DNA of 64,000 nt from Mycolicibacterium brumae (GCF_025215495.1 NZ_CP104302.1:186001-250000); one strand, 5' to 3'. Shown: positions 21,257 through 32,099, counted from the stretch's first letter. Numbers and translations are program-made. The notes: a model not told the origin generated them from the letters alone.

Positions 21257-21520
21257 ATGACTGAGGTCGGCATTCGGGCGCTCAAGCAGAACGCCTCGGC
21301 GGTTGTCGCTGACGCCGCCGCCGGATCGGTGGTCATCATCACCGATCGTGGACGCCCGGTGGCCCAGTTGTCCCCGCTCCCGGCCACTCCGCTGCAGCGA
21401 TTGCTCGCCGCAGGAAGAGCACGTCCGCCGCGCCGCGATATTCGCAAGCTGCCCGCGCCGACCCCCGGACCGAGCCTGTCGGCGGAGCTGTCGAAGATGC
21501 GCGACGCCGAGCGCTACTGA
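21257..21520 (+). CDS. vapB: VapB-type antitoxin (Phd/YefM-like)
   Basis: 87 aa. The N-terminal Phd/YefM DNA-binding fold is visible (VGIRALKQNASAVV…VIITDRGRPVAQLSPL). The basic, disordered C-terminus would wrap the toxin. It lies 3 nt ahead of the PIN toxin gene. Such antitoxins bind their own promoter with the toxin, so autoregulation at the 21.2 kb promoter is expected. Confidence 0.82.
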   Translation: MTEVGIRALKQNASAVVADAAAGSVVIITDRGRPVAQLSPLPATPLQRLLAAGRARPPRRDIRKLPAPTPGPSLSAELSKMRDAERY

Positions 21521-21523
21521 GCC

Positions 21524-21919
21524 GTGGCCTACTACGTCGACATTTCGGCGCTGGTGAAGTTGGTCGTCGCCGAGCCGGAAACACCCGCGTTGAGGGACTG
21601 GATTGCAGGCGAAAGCGCGGCATTGGTGTCGTCGGACGTGACTCGCACGGAATTGCTGCGCGCGGTCCGGCGAGTGGCCCCAGAGCGTCTGGTTGAGGCG
21701 CGGGCGGTCCTCGACTCGATCATCCTCAGCACTGTCAGCACTGCGACCTTCGAAGCGGCCGCTCTTCTGGACCCGACGGTCCTGCGCAGCCTTGACGCCG
21801 TGCACATTGCGGCCGCGCTCGAACTGGGAGACGACCTCGCCGGCATGGTCACCTACGACGACCGGATGGCGGCTGCCGCACGGGCCCACGGGATCGCGGT
21901 TCTTGCGCCTTCCCAGTGA
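21524..21919 (+). CDS. vapC: VapC-type PIN-domain ribonuclease toxin
   Basis: 131 aa, GTG at 21524, three nt after the antitoxin stop. The PIN acidic residues are in place: Asp6 (YYVDISALVKL), Glu43 (RTELLRA), Asp91 (SLDAVHIA) and Asp112 (TYDDR). VapC toxins cleave tRNA or rRNA; the target cannot be read from sequence. The stop codon lies inside the left arm of a 20-bp inverted repeat. A tRNA-Ser gene sits just upstream in the other orientation. Confidence 0.87.
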   Translation: MAYYVDISALVKLVVAEPETPALRDWIAGESAALVSSDVTRTELLRAVRRVAPERLVEARAVLDSIILSTVSTATFEAAALLDPTVLRSLDAVHIAAALELGDDLAGMVTYDDRMAAAARAHGIAVLAPSQ

Positions 21920-21962
21920 CGGTAGGGCGATATTCGGGCCGGATATCGCCCTACCGTCACTG
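21914..21962. terminator. 20-bp inverted repeat at the end of vapC
   Basis: 21914-21933 and 21943-21962 are perfect reverse complements (start CAGTGACGGTAGGGC) with a 9-nt loop. The left arm includes the vapC TGA. Genes on both sides converge, so a bidirectional terminator is the simplest reading; the long perfect arms could also mark a small mobile palindrome. Confidence 0.65.
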
Positions 21963-22002
21963 CGGCAAAGAATTGCGATCCACAGTCACCGGCGAGGCGG
22001 CC

Positions 22003-22674
22003 TTAGTAGGTGCGGCTGCCGTCCGGCGACAGCACGAACCCGTGCGTCGCGCCATCGACGAACTCACCGTTCTGGATCTCGCAGGTGACCTTGCCGCCCG
22101 GTCCGGCCGCGCACACCGCGGCGTTGCTCGTCGGGTCCGCCGAACCGGACCGCGCGCCGGGCATCACGATCTTCTGGCCGGGCGCCAGCAGGTGATAGTC
22201 GGCCGGGTCGATGGGCTTGCGTGGCATCCCGGAAACCTCCAGCTCAGCGGGGTCGCGGTAGCCGAACGACGCGGTCCCGTCGACCTTGGCGTAGTTCTGC
22301 TCCTCGGGAAGTCCTGGCAGCCGTCCCCAGCAGTAGACCATCGCGTAGTACTGCCAGGAGTTCGGCCCGTCGTAGAGCCTGCACCGCACGCCGCCGCAGG
22401 TTTCGAACTGCGCGCCGTTCCACCCGTAGTCCTCGTAGGTGTGGAAATCGGCGAGGTTCACCGTTTCGTACTCGGTGAACCCGCTGATCAGCGGGTCGGG
22501 GGCGCTCGTCTTCGACACCGGATCCGACGGGCAGGCTCCCGCCGACGAATCACTGGTCGGTGTGGTGCCGGGCGAACTGGGTTCGGGTTCGGCCAGACCG
22601 ATCCCGCAGGAAGTGACGATCAGGGCGGCAGCCGCCAGCGGCCCGATCCTTGTCCACGCTCTCACAGTGGCCAT
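22003..22674 (-). CDS. Putative lipoprotein, mycobacterial family of unknown function
   Basis: 223 aa from the ATG at 22674; the frame extends to 22710 without a better signal. Signal peptide with lipobox VTSC (Cys23), a Pro/Ser linker, then a Cys-rich domain (at least six Cys) ending in THGFVLSPDGSRTY, an ending I associate with several mycobacterial secreted proteins. No catalytic motif is recognised. Confidence 0.6.
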   Translation of the reverse strand: MATVRAWTRIGPLAAAALIVTSCGIGLAEPEPSSPGTTPTSDSSAGACPSDPVSKTSAPDPLISGFTEYETVNLADFHTYEDYGWNGAQFETCGGVRCRLYDGPNSWQYYAMVYCWGRLPGLPEEQNYAKVDGTASFGYRDPAELEVSGMPRKPIDPADYHLLAPGQKIVMPGARSGSADPTSNAAVCAAGPGGKVTCEIQNGEFVDGATHGFVLSPDGSRTY

Positions 22675-22765
22675 CTGCCCAGTCTTGCAGAGCGCCGATT
22701 GGCAGCGCATCGCAGCAGGTCACGCGACGCTTTGGGTCCTGTTTCGAGGATCTGGGGGAGTGACC

Positions 22766-23137
22766 ATGGCACATAGCGACAAGCGCGCGATACTGCTCAA
22801 GGCGTTGGCGCTGGCTGCCGCCGGAGCGGTGATCTGGGCGCCGACGGCCTACGCCGACGATCCGGCCAACCCGGATGAGACGCAGCAGAACGAGGACGAG
22901 CAGGACAAGCGGGACGACGCCGCCGATCAGGCGCAGTCCGCGATCGACCAGGCCAAGGACGCCGTCGACCAGGCGAACCAGGCGGCTCAGCAGAATCAGC
23001 AGAGCGAGCATGACAAGAAGTTCGGGGCCACCGGCGGATTGATGCATTTGATCAACGGTGTGCCGACCTGCGCGCACGCCGGCGACAGCTACACCAATGT
23101 CGAGGTGGTCGTGATGCAGCCGATCACCCCCTGCTGA
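22766..23137 (+). CDS. Small secreted protein with Gln/Asp-rich helix
   Basis: 123 aa, ATG at 22766 with GGGGGAG SD. The Sec signal peptide cleaves near AYA-DD. A highly charged, Asp/Gln-rich helical segment (about 35-85, coiled-coil like) follows, then a short C-terminal part with two Cys (PTCAHAG … ITPC). I do not recognise a family. It lies just upstream of the SRP RNA. Confidence 0.55.
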   Translation: MAHSDKRAILLKALALAAAGAVIWAPTAYADDPANPDETQQNEDEQDKRDDAADQAQSAIDQAKDAVDQANQAAQQNQQSEHDKKFGATGGLMHLINGVPTCAHAGDSYTNVEVVVMQPITPC

Positions 23138-24625
<1,488 letters not shown>

Positions 24626-24643
24626 CCTGTCGGGCTTCCTGGG

Positions 24644-24649
24644 TAACCT
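24644..24649 (+). promoter_or_regulatory. -10 box TAACCT for leaderless dnaX mRNA
   Basis: TAACCT is 7 nt before the GTG at 24657 and no SD is present, so dnaX is probably transcribed from its own start in addition to any read-through from aspC. Confidence 0.5.
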
Positions 24650-24656
24650 TCCTTCC

Positions 24657-26765
24657 GTGGCGCTCTACCGCAAGTACCGTCCGGCGACGTTCGCCGAGGT
24701 GATCGGGCAGGAGCACGTCACCGCGCCGCTGTCGACGGCCCTATCGGCCGGCCGAATCAACCACGCTTACCTGTTCTCCGGCCCCCGCGGCTGCGGCAAG
24801 ACCTCCTCGGCGCGCATCCTGGCCCGCTCGCTGAACTGTGAGCAGGGGCCGACGCCGACGCCGTGCGGGGTGTGCCCGTCGTGTGTGGCGCTGGCCCCCA
24901 ACGGCGGCGGCAGCGTCGACGTCACCGAACTCGACGCGGCCAGCCACGGCGGCGTCGACGACACCCGCGAGTTGCGTGACCGCGCGTTCTACGCGCCGGC
25001 GCAGTCGCGGTACCGGATCTTCATCATCGACGAGGCCCACATGGTCACCACCGCGGGCTTCAACGCGCTGCTAAAGATCGTCGAGGAACCGCCCGAGCAC
25101 CTGATCTTCGTGTTCGCCACCACCGAGCCGGACAAGGTGCTGCCGACCATCCGCTCGCGCACCCACCACTACCCGTTCCGGCTGCTGGCCCCGCGCACCA
25201 TGCGCTCGCTGATCGAGAAGATCACCGCCGCCGAGGATGTCCGGGTCGACGACGCGGTGTACCCGTTGGTGATTCGCGCCGGCGGCGGCTCGCCGCGCGA
25301 CACCCTCAGCGTGCTGGACCAGCTGCTGGCCGGGGCCGACGGCAACCATGTCGCCTACCAGCGCGCGCTGGCGCTGCTGGGCGCCACCGACGTCGGGCTG
25401 ATCGACGACGCGGTCGAGGCGCTGGCGGCGGGGGATTCCGCGGCGCTGTTCGGGGCGGTCGAGTCGGTGATCGACGCCGGGCACGACCCGCGCCGCTTCG
25501 CCACCGATCTGCTGGGGCGCTTCCGCGACCTGATCGTGCTGCAGGCGGTGCCGGATGCCGCGAGCCGCGGCGTGGTGGAGGCGCCCGAGGACGAGCTGGA
25601 CAAGATGCGCTCGCAGGCCGAGCGGATCGGCGCGGCGACGCTCACCCGCTACGCCGAGGTGGTGCACAACGGGCTGGGTGAGATGCGCGGCGCGACGGCG
25701 CCCCGGCTGCTGCTGGAGGTGATGTGCGCGCGGCTGCTGCTGCCGTCGGCGGCGGACACCGAGGCCGCGCTGCTGCAGCGGGTCGAGCGCATCGAGACCC
25801 GGCTGGACATGTCCATCCCGGCCGGCGAGGCGGCCGCCTCCCAGCCCGCCGGGGACGGCGCGATGTCGCCGAGCCGGCAGTTCAGCCGACCCAGCCAGCG
25901 GTCCGCCGACCCGAAACCCGCTGCCGCCGAGGACAAGCCGTCGGTTCCGGCGGCGACGGTGGTGTCCGAGGTGAAGCCGGCGGTCGAGCCACCGGAGCCC
26001 GCACCCGCTGTTCCGGCTCTGCCCGCTCCCGCACCAGAACCGCGACCCGCACCTGAACCGCGGTCCGCTCCAGAACCGCGGCCCGCTCCAGAACCGCGGC
26101 CCGTTCCAGAACCGCGGCCCGCTCCTGAGCCGACTCCTGAACCAACGCCGGAGCCGTCACCCGAGCCCGACCCGACGCCCGAACCCGAACCGGCGCCGGA
26201 ACCCCAATCGCCCCCCGCGCCTCAGCCGGCCTCCGCGGTCCCCGGCCAGCCCGACGCGACCGCGGTGCGCACCATGTGGACTACGGTTCGGGAGAAGGTC
26301 CGCGACCGCAGCCGCACCACCGAGGTGATGCTGTCCGGCGCCACCGTCCGCGGCGTCGACGGTGACACCCTGGTGCTCACCCATGACTCGGCGCCGCTGG
26401 CCAAGCGGCTGTCCGAACCCCGCAACGTCGAGGTCATCCGCGACGCCCTGCGCGACGCGCTCGGGGTGGAGTGGAACGTTCGCTGCGAGACGGCCACCGC
26501 GGACGCCCCGGCCGCGGAGCCCGCGCGCCGCGCCCCGGAACCGGCCCGCCGCACCCCGCCGCAGGTGCGGCGAACGGCACCGGCCGAACCGCGCCCCAGC
26601 GAGGAGGAACGCCGGGCCGCGGAGGCCGAGCGCCAGCGCGCCGAGGAAGAGCGGATGCTGGCGGAGGCAGCCGCCGACGACTCCGACCCCGGCCCGCGCC
26701 GCGACCCCGAGGAGATCGCGCTGGAGTTGCTGAAGAACGAGTTGGGCGCCCGGAAGCTCGAATAG
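24657..26765 (+). CDS. dnaX: DNA polymerase III subunit tau (gamma/tau)
   Basis: 702 aa, GTG at 24657 ([12 protein letters not shown]). The clamp-loader AAA+ module has Walker A GPRGCGKT (Lys48), a four-Cys zinc module (NCEQ…CGVCPSC) and Walker B IIDEAH. It loads the sliding clamp and binds the polymerase through its C-terminal domain (FHDSAPL-like region 26.3-26.5 kb). Residues ~450-530 are a Pro/Glu/Arg repeat linker encoded by tandem repeats. The C-terminus [18 protein letters not shown] is typical of mycobacterial DnaX. No slippery A-run is seen, so only the full-length form is expected. The stop lies in a small tandem repeat. Confidence 0.94.
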   Translation: MALYRKYRPATFAEVIGQEHVTAPLSTALSAGRINHAYLFSGPRGCGKTSSARILARSLNCEQGPTPTPCGVCPSCVALAPNGGGSVDVTELDAASHGGVDDTRELRDRAFYAPAQSRYRIFIIDEAHMVTTAGFNALLKIVEEPPEHLIFVFATTEPDKVLPTIRSRTHHYPFRLLAPRTMRSLIEKITAAEDVRVDDAVYPLVIRAGGGSPRDTLSVLDQLLAGADGNHVAYQRALALLGATDVGLIDDAVEALAAGDSAALFGAVESVIDAGHDPRRFATDLLGRFRDLIVLQAVPDAASRGVVEAPEDELDKMRSQAERIGAATLTRYAEVVHNGLGEMRGATAPRLLLEVMCARLLLPSAADTEAALLQRVERIETRLDMSIPAGEAAASQPAGDGAMSPSRQFSRPSQRSADPKPAAAEDKPSVPAATVVSEVKPAVEPPEPAPAVPALPAPAPEPRPAPEPRSAPEPRPAPEPRPVPEPRPAPEPTPEPTPEPSPEPDPTPEPEPAPEPQSPPAPQPASAVPGQPDATAVRTMWTTVREKVRDRSRTTEVMLSGATVRGVDGDTLVLTHDSAPLAKRLSEPRNVEVIRDALRDALGVEWNVRCETATADAPAAEPARRAPEPARRTPPQVRRTAPAEPRPSEEERRAAEAERQRAEEERMLAEAAADDSDPGPRRDPEEIALELLKNELGARKLE
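26025..26215 (+). repeat. In-frame tandem repeat coding APEPRP linker of DnaX
   Basis: Imperfect tandem units of about 15-18 nt (CCAGAACCGCGGCCCGCT and variants) encode repeated [10 protein letters not shown], passing into PEPTPEP. All units keep frame. Such repeats vary in copy number between strains. Confidence 0.75.
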
Positions 26766-26787
26766 CCGAAGCCGAATAGCCGAATAG

Positions 26788-27603
26788 CTATGCCGCGGGC
26801 ATGTCCCGGATGTCGGACGGATCCGGGATGTCGAGCTCGGCGTTGAAACTGTGCAGGTCGATGCTCAGCTCACCCAGCCCGGTGCTGTTGAACGCGAGGT
26901 GGCGCACATAGCCGTCGTCGCCGACGCCGTATTCGATGAGCTCCGGCGCCGCCAGATCCTCGGCGGTGATCCCGCCGGGCAGATCGGCCGCGTCCAGGGC
27001 CGCGCGGAACTTGATGGGGTCCAGCTGGGCGCGGTAGATCCGCACCTGGGCTTCACCCACGGTCCGGACACCCTCGTCGGTCACCGCGGTGATCGCCTGC
27101 GCGGCCGGCGTGAAGTACATCGACACCAACATCGGGGCGCCCTGACCGCCCGGCGCGGTGGGCGCCCGGTACCAGGTGTCCGGTTCCCCGCCGAAGGACT
27201 CGCTGTACAACGCGGAGTGCACCAACATCTCCGAGTCGCGGATCAATGTCTCCTGGGCGCCCGTCGCGAACCCGATCTCGGCCCCGGTGACATCGGTGAC
27301 CTGGAAGATCACCTGGTCGACGACATCGGTCTGGATGGCGCCGGTGGTGGTCAGCGTGCGGTTGGGCAGACCGGCCATCACCATCGTCAGATCACCGCGG
27401 TAGCTCTGCAGTTCGTCCATCCGGCCCAGCGCCGCCCGCAGATCTCCCTGGGCGTCCCCGCTGGCCGCGTCCGGGTCGGCGCCGGTCACCAGCTCGGCGC
27501 CGCCGGGATCCGGCGCGGGCGACGCGGGATCGGATGCGCCGGCGCAGCCGGCGACCAGCAGCCCGACCATCGCGACGGCCAACGCGCACCGGAACCTCAT
27601 CAC
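26788..27603 (-). CDS. Putative lipoprotein, LppX/LprG-like fold possible
   Basis: 271 aa, GTG at 27603 with TAGATT 7 nt upstream (leaderless layout). Lipobox VAGC; an acidic Pro/Asp linker, then a ~210-residue beta-rich domain (LQSYRGDLTMVMAG, ITAEDLAAPELIEYGV) that resembles the lipid-binding LppX/LprAFG or LolA-like lipoproteins in layout. That assignment is tentative. It lies just downstream of tmsB on the same strand, so a link to branched-lipid handling is conceivable. Its stop is inside the repeat after dnaX. Confidence 0.6.
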   Translation of the reverse strand: MMRFRCALAVAMVGLLVAGCAGASDPASPAPDPGGAELVTGADPDAASGDAQGDLRAALGRMDELQSYRGDLTMVMAGLPNRTLTTTGAIQTDVVDQVIFQVTDVTGAEIGFATGAQETLIRDSEMLVHSALYSESFGGEPDTWYRAPTAPGGQGAPMLVSMYFTPAAQAITAVTDEGVRTVGEAQVRIYRAQLDPIKFRAALDAADLPGGITAEDLAAPELIEYGVGDDGYVRHLAFNSTGLGELSIDLHSFNAELDIPDPSDIRDMPAA

Positions 27604-27670
27604 CGGGGTGAATCTACGCGCCGCCGGCGGGCGCGCACGACGGAGGTTTGCCGCGCCCAGGCAGCGGAGA

Positions 27671-28978
27671 TTACGGGGTCCACCACGGACGCAGCGGAAG
27701 TCCGCCGTCGTCGCCGCGCTCGCCGAGCCGGACCGCGAGCACCTGATGCAACTGAACGACGTTGGTCTCGAAGCCCAGCCGGGAGCCGGCCATATAGAGG
27801 CCCCAGACCTTCGCGGTGGCCAGTCCGGCCTCGTTGACCGCGGCGTCCCAGTTGCGAACCAGGTTCGCGCACCAATCCCGCAGCGTCATCGCGTAATGCC
27901 GGCGCAGGTCCTCCTCGTGCACCACCTCCAGGCCGACGTTCTGCGCCTCGGTGATGATCCGGCCGGACCCGGTCAGTTCCCCGTCGGGGAACACGTAACG
28001 GTCGATGAAACCGCCGGCCGCGGTGGAGGTGTCGTTGCCCGGCCGGGTGATGCTGTGGTTGAGCAGCAGGCCGCCGGGACGCAACTTGTCGCGCAGGAAG
28101 GCGAAGTACGACGGGTAGTTCGTCACACCGATGTGCTCGGTCAGACCGATCGAGGACACCGCGTCGAAATCGGATTCGGCGACGTCGCGGTAATCGCAGT
28201 GCCGCACTTCGGCCAGACCCTGCAGGCCTTCGCCGGCGATGGCCTGCTGCGCCCAGGCCGCCTGACGCTGCGACAGGGTCACCCCGAGCGCGCGCACGCC
28301 GCGGCGGGCGGCGTAGCGCACCATCGAGCCCCAGCCGCAACCCACGTCGAGCAGCCGATCGCCCTCGTCCAGCCGCAGCTTCTCGAACACCAGACGAAAC
28401 TTGTTGTCCTGCGCGGATTCCAGGCTGGCGTCGGCGTCGGGGTAGCACGCGCAGGTGTAGGCCATCGACGGGCCGAGCACGTGCCGGTAGAAGTCGTTGG
28501 ACACGTCGTAGTGATGCTGGATCGCCTCGGCGTCCCGAGTCTTGCTGTGCCGCAACCCCTCCGCGAGCCGGCGCCACCGCGGCAACGCCTCCTGCGGTGG
28601 CGGCGGCACCGGCTTGAGCCGCTCGATGCCGATGGAGCGAACCACATCCAGCAGCACCTTCGCCGGCGGACGTTTGCGGTCGACGTGCTCGGACAGCGTC
28701 TTCAGCAGCGGGTACGGGTCACCCGGGTGCACACCCCGCATCTCCAGATCGCCGGCGACATAGGCCCGCGCCATGCCCAGGTCCCCGGGCGCGGTCACCA
28801 GATAAGTCATCCCGCGCGGAGTGCGCAGATCCAGGCCCAGGGACGCGTCGAGCGGACCGACCTGGCTGCCGTCGTACGCCGAAATACGCAGCGGCAGTTT
28901 GTCTCCGGAGATCAGCGCACCCAGCGCCTCCGCGATCGACATGTTCGGATGCGAGGTGGCGTCGTGGAACACCGTCAT
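27671..28978 (-). CDS. tmsB: Cyclopropane synthase-family methyltransferase (TmsB/BfaB type)
   Basis: 435 aa. SAM-binding motif LLDVGCGWGSM followed by LGVTLSQ marks the cyclopropane-fatty-acyl-phospholipid synthase family, with the longer N-terminal domain of the ~430-aa subgroup. In mycobacteria this enzyme adds a methylene to C10 of oleoyl phospholipid, the first step to tuberculostearic acid. The ATG at 28978 overlaps the stop of the FAD protein gene by 4 nt; that pairing defines the tms operon (Rv3720/Rv3719 as I recall). The acceptor specificity is inferred from this context. Confidence 0.86.
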   Translation of the reverse strand: MTVFHDATSHPNMSIAEALGALISGDKLPLRISAYDGSQVGPLDASLGLDLRTPRGMTYLVTAPGDLGMARAYVAGDLEMRGVHPGDPYPLLKTLSEHVDRKRPPAKVLLDVVRSIGIERLKPVPPPPQEALPRWRRLAEGLRHSKTRDAEAIQHHYDVSNDFYRHVLGPSMAYTCACYPDADASLESAQDNKFRLVFEKLRLDEGDRLLDVGCGWGSMVRYAARRGVRALGVTLSQRQAAWAQQAIAGEGLQGLAEVRHCDYRDVAESDFDAVSSIGLTEHIGVTNYPSYFAFLRDKLRPGGLLLNHSITRPGNDTSTAAGGFIDRYVFPDGELTGSGRIITEAQNVGLEVVHEEDLRRHYAMTLRDWCANLVRNWDAAVNEAGLATAKVWGLYMAGSRLGFETNVVQLHQVLAVRLGERGDDGGLPLRPWWTP

Positions 28979-30357
28979 TGTCGTCGCACCGCCTTCCCGT
29001 ACAGATCCAGCAGACGTGAGTCGGGGTCGTAGGCCGTCTTCACCATCCGGTAGGCATTCCCGCCGTAGAGCGCGTCAAACTCCGCGCGTGAGTAGAACGC
29101 CTCCGAGTACAGCGATTTGTGTCCGCCCAGCTCGGCGATCCGGGTTTCGATGCGCCGGTTCGTATGTCCGGGGGCCGGGCCGGCGGGCACCGAGGACCAG
29201 AAGCCGATATTGACGTAGGTGTGGCGCGGCCGGATCGGATACAGCGGCCAGCCGTCGGCGTCGCGCAGCCGCAGCGGGCACAGCCACACCGGCTCGATCG
29301 GCACGTTCTCGGCGAACCAGGTCAGAAAGTCCACCGTGTTCTCGATCGGCAGCTCGACGTCCTGCACAACGCGTTCGCGCAGCGGCGCCGGCGGGCGGGT
29401 CAGCCGACGCCGCTCGATCCGGTCGCCGATGTCGTGGCGCTGGTCCAGGGCGACGAGTTTCCAGTAGAAGCTGCTGCGCCGGAAGCGCTTCGGCCACAGC
29501 CGGCGGATCCGCGGGTTCTGCGCGCCGAACGCCCGTGAGCACCAGAACCAATCGGTGTCCCAGCGCCACAGGTAGTCCGCGATGCTCAGCCGGTCGGTCT
29601 CCTTCTGCTGGATGGAGCGGTAGTAGATCTGCTGGCCGGTGTAGTCGCTGACCGGGCCGCACTCGTTGGTCTGGGCGCCCAGGCACAGGTAGGACTCGCC
29701 GGGGGAGAACATCACCCCGTCGAGGTAGTCGACCGGACGGCCGTCGTGCGCGCCGGTCGCCACGATCTGATCCATGGCCGCCACCAGTTCGGGCAGCGTT
29801 TCGAAGCGCAGGTGGGTGAGCGCGACGAACGGCGCGACGGGTTCCAGCTCGATGCGCAGCCGCACCGCGTAGCCCAGCGTGCCGTAGGAGTTCGGGAACG
29901 CCCGGAACAGATCCGGGTGCTCGGTGCGGGAGGCCGTCAGCACCTCGCCGGTCCCGGTGAGGATGTCCATCTCCAGCACCGACTCGTGCGGCAGCCCGTT
30001 GCGGAAGGACGCGGACTCGATGCCCAGGCCGGTCACCGCGCCGCCGAGGGTGATGGTCCGCAGCTGGGGGACCACCAGCGGGCTCAGCCCGTGCGCGAGG
30101 GTGGCCTCGACCAGGTCGGAGTAGTTGCACATGCCGGCGACGTCGGCGGTGCGCGCCTCCGGGTCGATGGAGATGACGCCGGTCAATCCGGAGACGTCCA
30201 GGCCGGGGGCGTTGTTGCGGGCGCGGGCCCGGAACAGGTTCGACGTCCGTTTGGCCAGCCGGACCGGCGCGTGCGGCGGGATCGCCCGGTAACTGGACAC
30301 CAACTGTCGCACGCCGGCGGTGTGCGCCGACGCCGCGTCTGCAGGCGGTGGTGACAC
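28975..30357 (-). CDS. tmsA: FAD-linked oxidoreductase (TmsA/BfaA type), 10-methylene reductase
   Basis: 460 aa, GTG at 30357 with TAGCGT 6 nt upstream. It is a PCMH-type FAD-binding domain protein, with the FAD-contact stretch LGGAVTGLGIESASF and then a long C-terminal substrate domain. In tuberculostearic acid synthesis it reduces the 10-methylene intermediate to the 10-methyl group using NADPH. Translational coupling to tmsB supports the assignment. A DprE1 or lactone-oxidase relative is the alternative, but context argues against it. Confidence 0.86.
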   Translation of the reverse strand: MSPPPADAASAHTAGVRQLVSSYRAIPPHAPVRLAKRTSNLFRARARNNAPGLDVSGLTGVISIDPEARTADVAGMCNYSDLVEATLAHGLSPLVVPQLRTITLGGAVTGLGIESASFRNGLPHESVLEMDILTGTGEVLTASRTEHPDLFRAFPNSYGTLGYAVRLRIELEPVAPFVALTHLRFETLPELVAAMDQIVATGAHDGRPVDYLDGVMFSPGESYLCLGAQTNECGPVSDYTGQQIYYRSIQQKETDRLSIADYLWRWDTDWFWCSRAFGAQNPRIRRLWPKRFRRSSFYWKLVALDQRHDIGDRIERRRLTRPPAPLRERVVQDVELPIENTVDFLTWFAENVPIEPVWLCPLRLRDADGWPLYPIRPRHTYVNIGFWSSVPAGPAPGHTNRRIETRIAELGGHKSLYSEAFYSRAEFDALYGGNAYRMVKTAYDPDSRLLDLYGKAVRRQ

Positions 30358-30452
30358 GGATATACGCTAGTCCGCGAATCCGACCGGCGCGAGGAGGAAG
30401 CGGTACACCGGTACCGATACTCGCCCCCGTCACCCGAGAAGGAGCACACCTG

Positions 30453-30890
30453 ATGGCACTTGTCAGCGCCACCAGCACCATTCTGATCAACGCCAACCCG
30501 GACGCCGTGCTGGCCGCCGTCTCCGATTACACCGACGTGCGGCCCAAGATCCTGCCCGAGCAGTACAGCGAATACCGGGTGATCTCCGGCGGGACCGGCG
30601 CGGGCACCGTGGTCGCCTGGCGGCTGCAGGCCACCGAGTCGCGGGTCCGCGACATCCAGGCCGAGGTCGACGTCGCGGGCAAAACCGTGATCGAGAAGGA
30701 CGCCAACTCCACCCTGATCACCAACTGGACCGTCGCCCCGGCCGGTGACGGCGCCACCGTCACGGTGCGCACCAGCTGGACCGGCGCCGGCGGGGTCAAG
30801 GGATTCTTCGAGAAGACCTTCGCGCCGATCGGCCTGCGCAAGATCCAGGACGAGACCCTGGCAAATCTCAAGACCCTGCTGGAGAGTTAG
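30453..30890 (+). CDS. SRPBCC-superfamily protein (Rv3718c-like)
   Basis: 145 aa, ATG at 30453 with GAGAAGGAG SD. A helix-grip (START/polyketide cyclase-like) fold for small hydrophobic ligands (ANPDAVLAAVSDYTDVRPKI, GFFEKTFAPIGLRKIQDETL). It diverges from tmsA; its 3' end overlaps the amidase 3' end by 4 nt. The ligand is unknown. Confidence 0.75.
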   Translation: MALVSATSTILINANPDAVLAAVSDYTDVRPKILPEQYSEYRVISGGTGAGTVVAWRLQATESRVRDIQAEVDVAGKTVIEKDANSTLITNWTVAPAGDGATVTVRTSWTGAGGVKGFFEKTFAPIGLRKIQDETLANLKTLLES

Positions 30891-31660
30891 ATCGTCCGGT
30901 TCTGCTTCAGGCTGGCCAGGTAGGCGGTGATTCCGCGGACCACGGCCTCGGCGTACTTCTGCCGGCCCTGCTCGGAGCGCATCAGCGCCGAGTCCACCGG
31001 GTTCTTCATATTGCCCAGCTCGACCAGCACCGACGGGTACTGCGCCAGGTTCAGCCCGGCGATGTCGGAGCGCGGCATCAGCCCGCCGTTGCCGATGTAG
31101 GTGGCCGGCGGGATGCCGGACGCCTGCAGCTGGTCGCGCATGGTCTTGGCCAGCGTGACCGCCGGCCCGGCCTGGGCCTGGTTCAGCGGCGGGTTGGAGT
31201 ACAGCACGTGGAACCCGCGGCCGGTGGCCGGCCCGCCGTCGGCGTGGATGCTGACGATCGCGTTCGGCTGCACCGAATTGGCCAGCTGCGCGCGGGCGTC
31301 GACGCACGGGCCCTGGGAGGCGTCGTCGCCGCGGGACATCGCGGTCCGCACGCCGTAGGCCGACAGCGCCTGCCGGATCCGCAGCGTGGTGTCCCAGGTG
31401 AAGGTGTGTTCGGGGTAGCCGTCTTCGGTCGAGGTGCCGCTGGCCTGGCAGTCCTTGGTGCCACCGCGGCCGGTCGGGACCTGGGCGCTGTCGCCCTCGT
31501 TGCGGGCGTTGTGGCCGGGATCGAGGAAGACGATCATCCCCGCGATGCTGACCGGGGCGGCCGAAGCGGGGGCCGCGACGGTCACGCTGACGGTCGAGGC
31601 GGCGACGAGCAGACCGGCGGCCATACTGGCGCCGACACGCGAGCGGGGACGGACATGCAC
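30887..31660 (-). CDS. Zinc N-acetylmuramoyl-L-alanine amidase (Rv3717/Ami1 type)
   Basis: 257 aa, GTG at 31660 with TAGCGT 6 nt upstream. Signal peptide then an Amidase_3 domain. Zinc ligands fit His50 (DPGHN), Glu84 (YPEHT) and His139 (SIHADGG); catalytic Glu214 is in LVELGNMKN. Cys71 and Cys119 may form a disulfide. It cleaves the amide between MurNAc and the stem peptide in septal or recycling peptidoglycan. No SH3b or SPOR cell-wall-binding domain is present, as in Rv3717 from memory. Confidence 0.9.
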   Translation of the reverse strand: MHVRPRSRVGASMAAGLLVAASTVSVTVAAPASAAPVSIAGMIVFLDPGHNARNEGDSAQVPTGRGGTKDCQASGTSTEDGYPEHTFTWDTTLRIRQALSAYGVRTAMSRGDDASQGPCVDARAQLANSVQPNAIVSIHADGGPATGRGFHVLYSNPPLNQAQAGPAVTLAKTMRDQLQASGIPPATYIGNGGLMPRSDIAGLNLAQYPSVLVELGNMKNPVDSALMRSEQGRQKYAEAVVRGITAYLASLKQNRTI

Positions 31661-31759
31661 CCCGGCACGCTAACCATCGGATGACTACGCTGTTAAGGGC
31701 CAGAGCGCCTGAACACGCCATGTGGAACCAAGTCGAGACCGAAACGCAAGGGGACTGTC

Positions 31760-32095
31760 ATGCAACCCGGAAACCCGCCCGATATGTCGGCCCTGTTGGC
31801 ACAAGCGCAGGAAATGCAGCAGAAGCTGATGGAAGCCCAGAACACCATGGCCAACAGTGAGGTCGTCGGGCAGGCCGGCGGCGGCCTGGTGCAGGTCACC
31901 ATGAAGGGCAGCGGCCAGGTCGTCGGCGTCGCCATCGACCCGAAGGTCATCGACCCGAGTGACCCGGACACCCTGCAGGACCTACTCGTCGGCGCCCTGG
32001 CCGACGCGTCGACCCAGGTGACCCTGATGGCGCAGGCCAAGCTGGGACCGCTGGCCGGGGGCATGGGCGAAGCGCTCGGCATGCCAGGCTTCTGA
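31760..32095 (+). CDS. YbaB/EbfC family nucleoid-associated protein
   Basis: 111 aa, ATG at 31760 with AAGGGG SD. A small DNA-binding protein with an N-terminal helical tweezer ([19 protein letters not shown]) and the conserved [18 protein letters not shown] strand block. It is almost always linked to recR, which starts 4 nt later, and may protect or organise DNA during RecFOR repair. Confidence 0.92.
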   Translation: MQPGNPPDMSALLAQAQEMQQKLMEAQNTMANSEVVGQAGGGLVQVTMKGSGQVVGVAIDPKVIDPSDPDTLQDLLVGALADASTQVTLMAQAKLGPLAGGMGEALGMPGF

Positions 32096-32099
32096 AAAG

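Noticed and set aside
24657..26765. Programmed frameshift giving a gamma form of DnaX
   Set aside because: No A-rich slippery heptamer followed by a stop in the -1 frame was found.
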